Below are positions 1 to 7,498 of a stretch of DNA of 64,000 bases, piece after piece; the first letter of the stretch is position 1; the number at the start of each line of letters is the position of its first letter. Source of the DNA: Paenibacillus andongensis (GTDB lineage Bacteria > Bacillota > Bacilli > Paenibacillales > NBRC-103111). Location: the NCBI RefSeq assembly GCF_025369935.1, contig NZ_CP104467.1:1317001-1381000 (forward strand), in the 5' to 3' direction. The position numbers and the translations under genes are program-made. Below the pieces are notes generated by a model. That model saw only the letters and a program-made list of their open reading frames with translations, did not search any database and was not told the DNA's origin.

Positions 1-698
1 TTTTCACCGAAGCTGTTAGCTTGGTTCATCATCCTATTCACATCTTGTTCCACGGTTTCACTGCCTATATAGCCCAAGGGCGTAGGTACATAATATGTCT
101 TCCCGAAAATCGAACTTGATCTGCGAAAAGTCATTTGTCGGCTGTTGGGGGCTTCTGGATTATCTTCATAAATCAAGCAGGTGCAAGCCTCCAAAATCTT
201 GCGTTGAACTTCGGATGCCGTATAATGCGGGGTTTCAAACCAATTCGGGTGCAAACCTGCAGCATGAAACTCGGAATATGCCATGTAAAATCGTCTGTAA
301 GCGTAAGACTTTTGAAAATGAAACATGGTTGATAACGATTCCAGCGGATCCCCAGGTGGGCAGTCTTTCTTACATCCCGAATAAGCAAATTCATATCCCT
401 CAGCACTGATTGACTGGCCATACTGGTGAGTATATCCGTGCATGCCGAGTGATGCTCCGCGTGCGCACAAGGCATGTAGGGTTTGAACGAATCTTACGGA
501 AACAGGATTGTGAGGATTTCCCATGGGGCAATCGACTCCACGTAGGGGATCTATAAATCGTGAGATCACCGCAACCTGAAAAGGCACTCCATGCATATAT
601 AAATAATCCGCAAGAGCGAGTAATTTCAGTTGACTCTCCGCCGTTTCGTAATAACCCCCAGGTCCGACATCCTCGAGCCGAATTAATGCTTCCAACAT
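1..698 (-). CDS. DUF2334 domain protein (polysaccharide-deacetylase-like), 3' end outside window
   Basis: Reading from an ATG at 698, the minus strand is open for about 232 codons to the window edge with no stop. The start is preceded by GGGGGAG five bases upstream. The N-terminus reads MLEALIRLEDVGPGG, the conserved Asp-containing opening of DUF2334. A histidine motif, GMHGYTHQYG, lies near residue 100. Family knowledge: DUF2334 proteins share the fold of CE4 polysaccharide deacetylases, with metal-binding Asp/His residues, but their substrates are not established. The missing C-terminus means the full length cannot be judged. Divergent from the ArsR operon, separated by a repeat-rich gap. 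Confidence 0.85.
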   Translation of the reverse strand, partial: MLEALIRLEDVGPGGYYETAESQLKLLALADYLYMHGVPFQVAVISRFIDPLRGVDCPMGNPHNPVSVRFVQTLHALCARGASLGMHGYTHQYGQSISAEGYEFAYSGCKKDCPPGDPLESLSTMFHFQKSYAYRRFYMAYSEFHAAGLHPNWFETPHYTASEVQRKILEACTCLIYEDNPEAPNSRQMTFRRSSSIFGKTYYVPTPLGYIGSETVEQDVNRMMNQANSFGE

Positions 699-924
699 TC
701 AATCTCCCCCCAAAATTGTATGTTGCCTCTTTTACCAATTTATGTGAATGACTTGAGTTTCATCACTTGATGACACCTGTGTATTATTGGGCAGAGTCTT
801 TCATTGCACGATGCTTGATGAGAAAATCGTCTATCAAAACGAAGAAGAAGGCTTCGAAGAAACGGTGAAGAAGGTAACTAATCACCTCAAGTCAGCGTAG
901 ATCCACCTACCTCATTGAAAGATG
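699..924. other. intergenic gap with a possible gene scrap
   Basis: No complete gene is visible. A 29-codon reading frame at 811-900 (starts MLDEKIVYQNEEEG, ends at TAG) has acidic, gene-like codons but no ribosome site. It ends just before the terminator at 925. It may be the 3' scrap of a lost gene whose terminator survives. I do not recognise its family. Confidence 0.3.
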
Positions 925-953
925 CCCTCAACCCTTGCGGTTGGGGGTTTTTT
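925..953 (+). terminator. intrinsic terminator
   Basis: CCCTCAACC and GGTTGGGGG form a stem with a short loop, followed by TTTTTT. No intact plus-strand gene lies upstream in the window, so it probably belonged to the scrap ending at 900. Confidence 0.75.
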
Positions 954-1032
954 GTCTGTTAGAATTTTTTTTACCCTTTTTTGATTCTCACTATTTAGAG
1001 ATTCTCTAATGGGAATCTAGAGTACAACAAAC

Positions 1033-1078
1033 AACAGGCTGTCGGTAATCGGCAGACTGTTGAGGGACGGGTAGTTAT
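1033..1078. repeat. dispersed hairpin repeat, copy A
   Basis: CAACAGGCTGTCGG, a short loop, then the imperfect complement TCGGCAGACTGTTG, followed by GGGACGGGTAGTTATT. The same arrangement (AGGCTGCCG hairpin, then a GGGCAGGA-like tail) recurs in other intergenic gaps, for example near 33.3, 37.9, 52.9 and 55.2 kb. Confidence 0.6.
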
Positions 1079-1130
1079 TTAGTACCGAATCGGACTGAGG
1101 CTTTTTAACATGTTAAATTTAAAAATGTTG

Positions 1131-1182
1131 TTGACACGACACCAAATGGTGACCTATAATTAAAATGTCACTAAATGGTGTC
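1131..1182 (+). promoter_or_regulatory. promoter and paired operators of the ArsR operon
   Basis: TTGACA at 1131-1136 and TATAAT at 1155-1160 are separated by 18 bases. Two related dyads overlap them: GACACCAAATGGTGAC at 1138-1153, inside the spacer, and GTCACTAAATGGTGTC at 1167-1182, just downstream of the -10. Both share CAC(C/T)AAATGGTG and lie 29 bases apart on the same face order. The placement fits autorepression by the ArsR protein encoded at 1252. Confidence 0.75.
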
Positions 1183-1251
1183 CAATTAGGAGTTAGTCAA
1201 TAGGAAAGTTTGGAACCTGAATAAGGAAAATAATATTTTGGAGGGGCTGAT

Positions 1252-1581
1252 GTGAGCGAGAACAACCAGTTGCGGGATGTGTTTGACGCGATTGCAGATC
1301 CAACTAGGCGCCGACTGATTCGTCTGTTAGCAGAGGCAGAGGAGATACCGCTTCATGAATTAACGGCACAGTTTCAAATGGGCCGTACAGCGGTATCCAA
1401 GCATTTGACAATCCTTAAAGAGGCCGGACTGGTGCTTGACCGAAAAGTCGGCAGAGAAACACGATTTAGGCTGAATGCCTCTCCACTCCGAGAAATTCAA
1501 GATTGGGCGGCATTCTACAGCAAGTTCTGGAGTACGAATATGTTACGTTTGAACCAACTATTAGAGGAGGAAGAAGAATGA
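1252..1581 (+). CDS. ArsR/SmtB-family transcriptional regulator
   Basis: A 109-residue winged-helix repressor. The opening DVFDAIADPTRRRLIRLL and the recognition-helix region GRTAVSKHLTILKEAGLV are typical of the ArsR subgroup that pairs with SRPBCC proteins (SdpR/YczG-like). No cysteine metal site is seen, so it is probably not a metal sensor. The start is GTG, eight bases after GGAGGGG; the overlapping ATG is followed at once by a stop. The stop overlaps the next start (ATGA), so the two are translationally coupled. Probably binds the dyads at 1138-1182. Confidence 0.93.
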   Translation: MSENNQLRDVFDAIADPTRRRLIRLLAEAEEIPLHELTAQFQMGRTAVSKHLTILKEAGLVLDRKVGRETRFRLNASPLREIQDWAAFYSKFWSTNMLRLNQLLEEEEE

Positions 1582-1997
1582 GTTTAACATTATCCTTGGA
1601 TTTTCAGTACACGACATCGATCGAGAAACTTTGGTCCGCTTTAACCGATTCAAGCAAGCTTGCCAAGTGGGTGGTCAACATCCACAATGGCCAGGCGATG
1701 GATAATAATTTTGAGCCGGTCGTTGGACACCGTTTTCAGTTTCGCACTCAGCCATCCGAATGGTGGGATGGAATTATTGACGGCGAAGTGCTTATCGTGG
1801 ACGCACCAAACCGGGTGTCCTACACTTGGGCCAGCGGAGGGGAAAAGCACACGGTCACCTGGACGCTGCAGGATTTAGGGGACGGCAAGGTTAACCTTCA
1901 TCTCGAACAAGTCGGATTCGCAAATGTTCAAGGTCTCGAAGGGGCTAAGTATGGCTGGGGTAAATGGTGCAGCGAGCTTGAAAAGGTATTGGCCTAG
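1578..1997 (+). CDS. SRPBCC (AHSA1-like) domain protein
   Basis: 139 residues with the START/Bet v1-like hydrophobic-cavity fold. The opening is FQYTTSIEKLWSALTDSSKL, followed by a central WWDG..EVL..D.PNRVSYTW region and a C-terminal helix ending GWGKWCSELEKVL. The ATG at 1578 overlaps the upstream TGA, which fixes the start; a longer in-frame extension upstream is only shadow. Family knowledge: ArsR-coupled SRPBCC proteins are thought to bind small hydrophobic ligands, but the ligand here is unknown. Confidence 0.92.
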   Translation: MSLTLSLDFQYTTSIEKLWSALTDSSKLAKWVVNIHNGQAMDNNFEPVVGHRFQFRTQPSEWWDGIIDGEVLIVDAPNRVSYTWASGGEKHTVTWTLQDLGDGKVNLHLEQVGFANVQGLEGAKYGWGKWCSELEKVLA

Positions 1998-2019
1998 TTG
2001 AAAAAGGAAGGGGAGCCTT

Positions 2020-2370
2020 ATGAATATCATTTTTGTTATTTTACAAAGTTTTCTGCTCGTCTCCATGGCCTTTGGTGGCGGAAGCAAGCTGGCTGGTGCG
2101 AAGAATTTTATTGAAATGTTCGAGTCGCTTAACCTGCCGCAATGGTTTCGGGTTGTTACTGGGCTCGTTCAGCTAGCCGGGGCGGCCGGACTTGTCATCG
2201 GATACTGGAATCCGGCAGTAGCCGTATGGGCGGGCATTTGGATTGGCATCACGATGCTAGTGGCATGCCTTTTACATTTCAGAGTCAAGCATCCTATTGG
2301 AAACGCGATACCAGCCTTTGTGATTACTTTGATTACAGCCACTCTGGTAGTCGTGCACCAAGTTGCATGA
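2020..2370 (+). CDS. DoxX-like membrane protein
   Basis: A 116-residue protein with four predicted hydrophobic helices. The N-terminal helix is followed by FGGGSKLAG and the central VTGLVQLAGAAGLVIGYW typical of small DoxX-family proteins. GGAAGGGGAGCC lies just before the ATG. It is the third gene of the ArsR-SRPBCC operon and ends before a strong bidirectional hairpin. Family members sit in the cytoplasmic membrane and often accompany redox or antibiotic stress regulators; the precise role is unknown. Confidence 0.88.
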   Translation: MNIIFVILQSFLLVSMAFGGGSKLAGAKNFIEMFESLNLPQWFRVVTGLVQLAGAAGLVIGYWNPAVAVWAGIWIGITMLVACLLHFRVKHPIGNAIPAFVITLITATLVVVHQVA

Positions 2371-2430
2371 TGAAGAGCGAGTCAATGAAACTCGAGCTGA
2401 TAGACTAGTGATGACTATAAGCCAGCAGCG

Positions 2431-2460
2431 AAAAAGCAGCCGATCATGGCTGCTTTTTCT
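2431..2460. terminator. bidirectional terminator
   Basis: AAAAAGCAGCC and GGCTGCTTTTT form a perfect 11-bp stem with a six-base loop and poly-U in both directions. It lies between the convergent DoxX and spoVB genes. Confidence 0.88.
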
Positions 2461-2473
2461 TTTTCAAGTAAAC

Positions 2474-4024
2474 TTACCATGGAATCGAAAACCTGTGGCG
2501 CGTACTTTTCCAATTCAACGTACCCGTCAATACGAGTGCGGCGAAATAGAGGAACAAGGCACAGACGATCGAAGTGATTACGCACCATAACTGCGGTATA
2601 CCTTGGCTGGCAGCATAGTTATAGGTCCAGTGTCCGCATATCGCCATCAGCATCATGCAGATCCCAACCTTGACATAAGGACGAATACTCCAATAAAATC
2701 CAATCGAGCTTGATATGGAAAAGAAGTTCAGCAGTGTTTGCATCACAATGCCGATACCGATACCGTACGCAACGCCAATAATACCAAATTGGCTGCCGAA
2801 CACGAAGATCGAGACACTCTTGAATACGGTGGCTATTACGTAATTCCACAGCGTAGCTTTCGCGCGGCCGAGCCCGAGCAGAATCGCATGAAGCGGAGCG
2901 TCGAAATAATGCAGGAAAAACATAGGCGCCAGTATCTTCAGAAGCAATCCTGCTTCCGGCGCATGATAGACAAGTGTCGTTAGTGGAGTTGCCCACTCGT
3001 ACAGGATAACGGTCGCCGGCGCACCGATCAGGAGTCCCAAGTTCATAGCCTGATTCATCCGCTCATGTATGAGCAGACTGTTCTTGTTCGCCGCTGCCTC
3101 GCCAATCGCAGGAATGAGAGCGGTGGACAAGGACTGCGTGATAAAGCTTGGCATGAACAGCAGCGGATACGCATAGCCGGCCAGCATGCCGAATTGCTTC
3201 GTGGCTAACGCCGTGCCGATGCCGGCAAGCGCAAGGCTGGTTGTAATAAGAAGCGGCTGGAAGGTGCTGTATAACGAATGAATGACACCGTGCCCGGTCG
3301 TCGGCAGTCCAATCTGCAGCAGTTCGCCGAGTGTGCTTCTTCCTTGTTTCAGGTGGCTTGCCCAAGTCTCGCCCGGCATCTTCGATTCACCGTATAACTT
3401 GTAGCTTGTCACCAGGAAAAGGAGGCTGATCGCTTCGCTGACGACAGAGGCAGCCATTGCTCCGGCAGCCGCATAAGCGACGCCGTAAGGCAGCAATAGG
3501 TGGACCAGCGCAAGCACACAGGCGATTTGCACCGTATGCTCCAGCACATCGGAAGCGGCAATGGTCTTCATCTGCTGCATGCCGCGGAAATATCCCTTTA
3601 ATACGGCGGAGACAGCGACGATCGGCGCGATCGGCGTAATCGCCAGCATCGCGTAATAAGCGCGTTGGTCGCTTAGGAGAATGGATGCGATCCACTCAGA
3701 TCCAAGTAACGATAGGGTCGTTAGCGCTACGCTCAAGACGCCCGTGACAGCGAGTGAGACATGCAGGATGCGCCTCACTTTCATCCGTTCGCCGCGAGCG
3801 TGGGCCTCTGCGACTAGTTTTGAAATTGCCACCGGCAATCCAAGCTCCGTAATCGTAATGACGAGCGGGACGAGCGGATGCGCCATCATCAAGATACCGA
3901 TTCCCTCTGCGCCCAGTACGCGAGCGATATACATGCCGCTGATAAAACCAAGGATACGGTTGATGAAAGCAGCGGCAGACAAGACCAGCGTACCTCTCAT
4001 GAACGATTGCCCGTGTTGTGACAT
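2474..4024 (-). CDS. spoVB: stage V sporulation protein B (MOP-superfamily flippase)
   Basis: A 516-residue polytopic membrane protein with about 14 hydrophobic helices, matching the usual length of SpoVB. It begins with FMRGTLVLSAAAFINRILGF and GMYIARVLGAEGIG, the first-helix motif of the polysaccharide/lipid II exporter group. I chose the ATG at 4024 because GGAGG sits nine bases upstream; a longer in-frame start at 4081 lacks this. Role in the family: outer forespore membrane lipid flipping for spore cortex peptidoglycan. It could be one of several SpoVB/YkvU-type paralogues, so the symbol is less sure than the family. Confidence 0.85.
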   Translation of the reverse strand: MSQHGQSFMRGTLVLSAAAFINRILGFISGMYIARVLGAEGIGILMMAHPLVPLVITITELGLPVAISKLVAEAHARGERMKVRRILHVSLAVTGVLSVALTTLSLLGSEWIASILLSDQRAYYAMLAITPIAPIVAVSAVLKGYFRGMQQMKTIAASDVLEHTVQIACVLALVHLLLPYGVAYAAAGAMAASVVSEAISLLFLVTSYKLYGESKMPGETWASHLKQGRSTLGELLQIGLPTTGHGVIHSLYSTFQPLLITTSLALAGIGTALATKQFGMLAGYAYPLLFMPSFITQSLSTALIPAIGEAAANKNSLLIHERMNQAMNLGLLIGAPATVILYEWATPLTTLVYHAPEAGLLLKILAPMFFLHYFDAPLHAILLGLGRAKATLWNYVIATVFKSVSIFVFGSQFGIIGVAYGIGIGIVMQTLLNFFSISSSIGFYWSIRPYVKVGICMMLMAICGHWTYNYAASQGIPQLWCVITSIVCALFLYFAALVLTGTLNWKSTRHRFSIPW

Positions 4025-4303
4025 GACTTGTGTCCTCCTGTTTATCGAATACTTAAATGTATTCAAAAATAGGAAAAGCATGCGAACAAGCCGGTGTTGA
4101 TGTCATTTTTGGACAAGCGATGGCGCATAGCGGCGCGGCTTTTTCTATTTAACATTTCTTCTCGGCGATAGTGTTCTATTGTTTGTTCTTGCCCATTTTT
4201 AGGATAAATATGACTTTCTTGAATATAGCTGCCCTCTTCATTCGCTTAGCATGTCGAGGACGGTCAATGTTTTATATGATTTGTACGAAGATATCGACTC
4301 TGA

Positions 4304-5614
4304 TTAACATAGTTGTTGCACACCTTTGAACCACACGGATTTGATCGACAAGGTATCCGAGATGTTGGTTGTCGGATCACCGTTTACTAGTATAAGGTCA
4401 GCGCGCGCACCTTCGGCAATTTGACCGCGATCGTTAAGACCAAAGCGACGGGCCGGTTTCGAAGTAGCGGCCTGAAGCGCTTCTATCGGAGTGAACCCGG
4501 CCATAACTAGCAATTGCATTTCATGATGGACACTGGCTCCATGAGCAAGGCCGCCAAGATTCGGAACGGGAACGGGGGCGACATCCGTCCCGACCAGAAT
4601 ATCCACACCGGCACGGTGAAGATCCATCACATTTTTAAAGCTATTCTCCATATTGCCTTGCGGGAATGTATTGAAGCTAGAGTTCAAAATATCGATCCAT
4701 TCGGGACTTAATTTCGAATAAACACGCGAATCATTCGCCAATTCCGATGCCGGATTCCCAAGAATAGATGAGTTTAATACCAAGCACGGTGTAACAAACA
4801 CGCCTGAATCGGCTATGAATTTCACCAACTCGGACGTGTATTCGGGCCTGTCGATAAACAAGTGGGCCAATCCGTCGACTCCAAGATCGATGGCGGTTTT
4901 CGAAGAATGAGCCGTCAAGACGTGGGCGATGACGATTTTATCGAACGTATGGGCTTCTGCCACGGCTGCTTTTAGAATCTCGTCGCTTAAAACAGGCAGT
5001 CCAGGGGCACCCATGACCGTCCCTTCTTCAATCATGATTTTAATATAGTCAGCGCCATTCTCCACTTGAGTATGCACATGTTTGATCGCTTCTTCCACAG
5101 TCGTCACTTGGGGCACTTCTTCGTGATCGTGAGCGTAAGCGGCTAGCATAGCTTCCCGGTCTTCCTCCGATAACTTCTCCAATTCTTTTAATACGAATTC
5201 CGGAATCTCATCCCCATCTGGCAGCAATTCATCCGGATGACCACCTGGAGCGGTGATCGCCGTGCCTGCAGAACGGACATCGGCGACGTCATCCACATTT
5301 TTCAACTGGATCGCGCGCCCTCTTCCCGTAAAATCGCCGTTCATTTCGAGTTCTGTCGTAACGCCAAATTTTAAAGCATCTCGTAATCCACCGATTGAAG
5401 TATGAACATGCGCATCAATCAGGCCGGGCAATAATGTCGCATTCTCAGCATCGATGATCGTTGCATTCGCCGGAATGTCACCGCCAACCGCAATAATGGT
5501 TTCCCCTTTGATGACAACATTCCTTGACTCGATCACTTTTTCTCCATCAAAAATACGTACATTCGTAATCGCCGTAACTTTTTCTAACGCAGAGCCTTGA
5601 GTTACATTCTTCAT
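4304..5614 (-). CDS. metal-dependent amidohydrolase (imidazolonepropionase-like)
   Basis: 436 residues with the composite amidohydrolase layout. There is a small N-terminal beta domain, the metal motif GLIDAHVHTS (HxH near residues 69-71), a Lys in DYIKIMIEEG that could be the bridging carboxylysine, His in IAHVLTAHS, the catalytic Asp in LVGTDVAP, and a C-terminal RADLILVNGDP strand. No signal peptide, so cytosolic. The ATG is preceded by GGAGGAA. The gene is divergent from a MarR regulator with shared operators, so it is probably induced by a ligand of that protein. The substrate (peptide, organophosphate or cyclic amide) cannot be told from sequence. Confidence 0.9.
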   Translation of the reverse strand: MKNVTQGSALEKVTAITNVRIFDGEKVIESRNVVIKGETIIAVGGDIPANATIIDAENATLLPGLIDAHVHTSIGGLRDALKFGVTTELEMNGDFTGRGRAIQLKNVDDVADVRSAGTAITAPGGHPDELLPDGDEIPEFVLKELEKLSEEDREAMLAAYAHDHEEVPQVTTVEEAIKHVHTQVENGADYIKIMIEEGTVMGAPGLPVLSDEILKAAVAEAHTFDKIVIAHVLTAHSSKTAIDLGVDGLAHLFIDRPEYTSELVKFIADSGVFVTPCLVLNSSILGNPASELANDSRVYSKLSPEWIDILNSSFNTFPQGNMENSFKNVMDLHRAGVDILVGTDVAPVPVPNLGGLAHGASVHHEMQLLVMAGFTPIEALQAATSKPARRFGLNDRGQIAEGARADLILVNGDPTTNISDTLSIKSVWFKGVQQLC

Positions 5615-5661
5615 TTCGATTCCTCCTTAGTGTTCAGTTCGTAACACTTCGTAGTTTAACT

Positions 5662-5753
5662 GTTAGGAAACTAACTGTCAATAAACTAAGTTTTATTTGA
5701 CAAACAAGGTTAGATTTCTATATAGTTTATTTACTTACAGTTAGACTTCTAAC
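5662..5753. promoter_or_regulatory. MarR operators and marR promoter
   Basis: Two matching dyads with the form GTTAG-N4-CTAAC occur: GTTAGGAAACTAAC at 5662-5675 and GTTAGACTTCTAAC at 5740-5753. A weaker third half-matched copy is at 5709-5722. Between them, TTGACA (5697-5702) and TATATA (5719-5724) make a promoter towards the regulator gene. The outer dyads cover the two divergent transcripts, as expected for a MarR repressor of itself and the amidohydrolase. Confidence 0.75.
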
Positions 5754-5772
5754 AATTCGAGGAGGTATGATC

Positions 5773-6201
5773 ATGAAACCCCTAAAGGATACGCCTTATC
5801 TGGATTTGTTTCAGATTATCGGCCTTAAGTTAAAGAAAAGAGCGGACGAGAGCATAAAAGAGTTGGGGTTAAATGCTCAACAAGGAAAAATAATTGGCTA
5901 TATCTACGAGAATCAAGAAAATGATCTAATTCAGAAGGATCTTGCCGATCGGTTTCATCTGCGTGGGGCCAGCATTACAAGCATGCTTCAAGGTCTTGAG
6001 CAAAAAGGGTTTATCGAGCGCAAAATCCCGGCCAATAATGAACGGCAAAAAAATATTTATGTTTTGCCAAAAGCCATTGAATTGATTGAAGCCTTTAACG
6101 ACTCTTTCCAAAAAGTGGAGGATGAAATCGTTCAAGCCCTTACCGAAGAGGAAAAGCAAATCTTAAAGGAAACGTTGATTAAAATTAATGAACGCTTATA
6201 A
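5773..6201 (+). CDS. MarR-family transcriptional regulator
   Basis: 142 residues. N-terminal dimer helices are followed by the winged HTH LIQKDLADRFHLRGASITSM and LQGLEQKGFIERKIPANNER, where the wing carries the conserved Asn-Glu-Arg turn. A C-terminal dimerisation helix ends at KETLIKINERL. The start at 5773 is preferred over the ATG at 5767 because GGAGGT ends only seven bases before it. Divergent from the amidohydrolase, and probably binds the GTTAG-N4-CTAAC dyads in the shared gap. Ligand unknown. Confidence 0.92.
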   Translation: MKPLKDTPYLDLFQIIGLKLKKRADESIKELGLNAQQGKIIGYIYENQENDLIQKDLADRFHLRGASITSMLQGLEQKGFIERKIPANNERQKNIYVLPKAIELIEAFNDSFQKVEDEIVQALTEEEKQILKETLIKINERL

Positions 6202-6331
6202 TGGCGGGTAAAATCTACCCGACGGCTGCTTTCGAAGAAAATACCGAAACAGCAAGGGATAAGTGATTACAGGAAATCAAATAATCATTGAACTAACGAA
6301 GACGCTAGCACAACAATAAGTAACAAAGATT

Positions 6332-6386
6332 AAACCCTCCCAGTTCTAGCAAAGCTAGAGATACCTTATACTTGGGAGGGTTTTAT
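6332..6386 (+). terminator. long-stem terminator after marR
   Basis: AAACCCTCCCA pairs with TGGGAGGGTTTT. A smaller internal hairpin (TCTAGC-AAA-GCTAGA) sits inside the loop, and a U-rich tail follows. The gap from 6202 to 6617 otherwise holds a half copy of the dispersed repeat (CTAACGAAGACGCTAGCAC around 6294) and a GATCGGCTGC hairpin remnant at about 6475-6515. I see no gene there. Confidence 0.7.
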
Positions 6387-6617
6387 TATGACTTTAAAGG
6401 AATTAAATCAATTACAATCAGCTTATTCAAATTAAGGAGGAGTTCAATCCGAACACTGTGGCAGCTGGTCAGAATGATCGGCTGCTTCTTCGTTGAACTA
6501 AAGGGCAGGATACTGTTGCAATGTATCATTATAGCTGAATTATGGTATTATTGAAAAAAAACCTATTTTCTTTTACTAAGTGAGACCCCACTTTATTTCA
6601 GAAAGGGAGACCATAAT

Positions 6618-7115
6618 TTGATTTATTATGCTATTGTATTATTCGTCTTGTTAATTGATCAATATTCCAAATGGATTATTAGGAATAACCTTAGTTTGAA
6701 TGAATCCTATCCTATGATTGGAGATGTCCTTCAAATCACTTCAATACGTAACAGTGGAGCTGCTTATGGTATTTTAGAGGGGGAACATTGGTTTTTTATT
6801 GCAATAACGGTCATTATGATAGGTGGTATTTTGTGGTACATTCGCAAAGTGTTGAAAGAAAAAAAGAAAATCTTAGCAATTGCAAGCTGTTTTATTTTAG
6901 GTGGAGCGATCGGGAATTTTACGGATCGAATATTTTACGGTAAAGTGGTAGATTTCATTCAATTTAATTTTCATTTTACAATTTTCGGACATTTGTTTTA
7001 TCCGCTTCAGATTTTTAACATAGCAGATTCAGCTATTTTTTTTGGTGTTGTACTTATTTTAATCAATGCTTCTTTTGAATGGATGAAAGAGAAAAAAGTT
7101 AAGAAAGCCTATTAA
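6618..7115 (+). CDS. lspA: signal peptidase II (lipoprotein signal peptidase)
   Basis: 165 residues with four membrane helices. Motifs in order: DQYSKW near the N-terminus, RNSGAAYG, GGAIGNFTDR with the first catalytic Asp, VVDFI, and FNIADSAI with the second catalytic Asp. Both aspartates needed by this membrane aspartic protease are present, so it should be active in cleaving prolipoproteins after lipidation. The start is TTG with AAAGGGAG upstream. It stands alone, without the rluD/pyr genes that normally follow lspA in bacilli, and next to a mobile element. It is therefore probably a second, accessory copy. Confidence 0.93.
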   Translation: MIYYAIVLFVLLIDQYSKWIIRNNLSLNESYPMIGDVLQITSIRNSGAAYGILEGEHWFFIAITVIMIGGILWYIRKVLKEKKKILAIASCFILGGAIGNFTDRIFYGKVVDFIQFNFHFTIFGHLFYPLQIFNIADSAIFFGVVLILINASFEWMKEKKVKKAY

Positions 7116-7144
7116 TTAAAGCTCCCTCGGTATGATTTGATTTC

Positions 7145-7486
7145 CTCACGCAAGCTCGTCTATTCGCAGGATTTCATCCTTTAGATATCAATGATGAATG
7201 AAAGATAGCGAGACATATTAGGATGTGTCGTTAAAAAGGCATGCGGGAACAGAGGTGGAGTTGAATCACCCAATTCATTCCAAATGCTGCACGTATTCTC
7301 CACGATGCCCTTAGCGATTTTCACTCCCATGTCTCAACGGGTCAAGCGCCCTATCATTCCTTCGTTACATCTATCTAAGGGGTGGAGGTCGGTCTTTCTA
7401 ACGGAACAGGTCAGAGCCTTTTTGCGTAATGTATCCCGATACTCCGTGCTTTCTTTGTCTCCTGCGAATACGCCAACTTGCGTGAG
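7145..7486. repeat. segment bounded by 27-bp imperfect inverted repeats
   Basis: CTCACGCAAG-N6-TATTCGCAGGA occurs at 7145-7171 on the plus strand and as its reverse complement at 7460-7486. The arms match exactly over 10 and 11 bases while the central six differ. The 342-bp segment has no convincing gene; its plus-strand frame at 7284-7490 looks random. It abuts the 3' side of the IS110 transposase. It could be a small non-autonomous element or an insertion scar. Confidence 0.45.
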
Positions 7487-7498
7487 ATAAGGTTTATT

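Noticed and set aside
95-409. 104-codon plus-strand frame at the window start
   Set aside because: It is antisense to the DUF2334 gene, which has clear family motifs on the minus strand.
6332-6386. T-box or other riboswitch before lspA
   Set aside because: No specifier loop, T-box sequence or known aptamer core is visible; the structure is a simple nested hairpin that ends marR.
6372-6554. 60-codon plus-strand frame before lspA
   Set aside because: It starts in the right arm of a terminator and spans a repeat remnant, with no ribosome site; product looks random.
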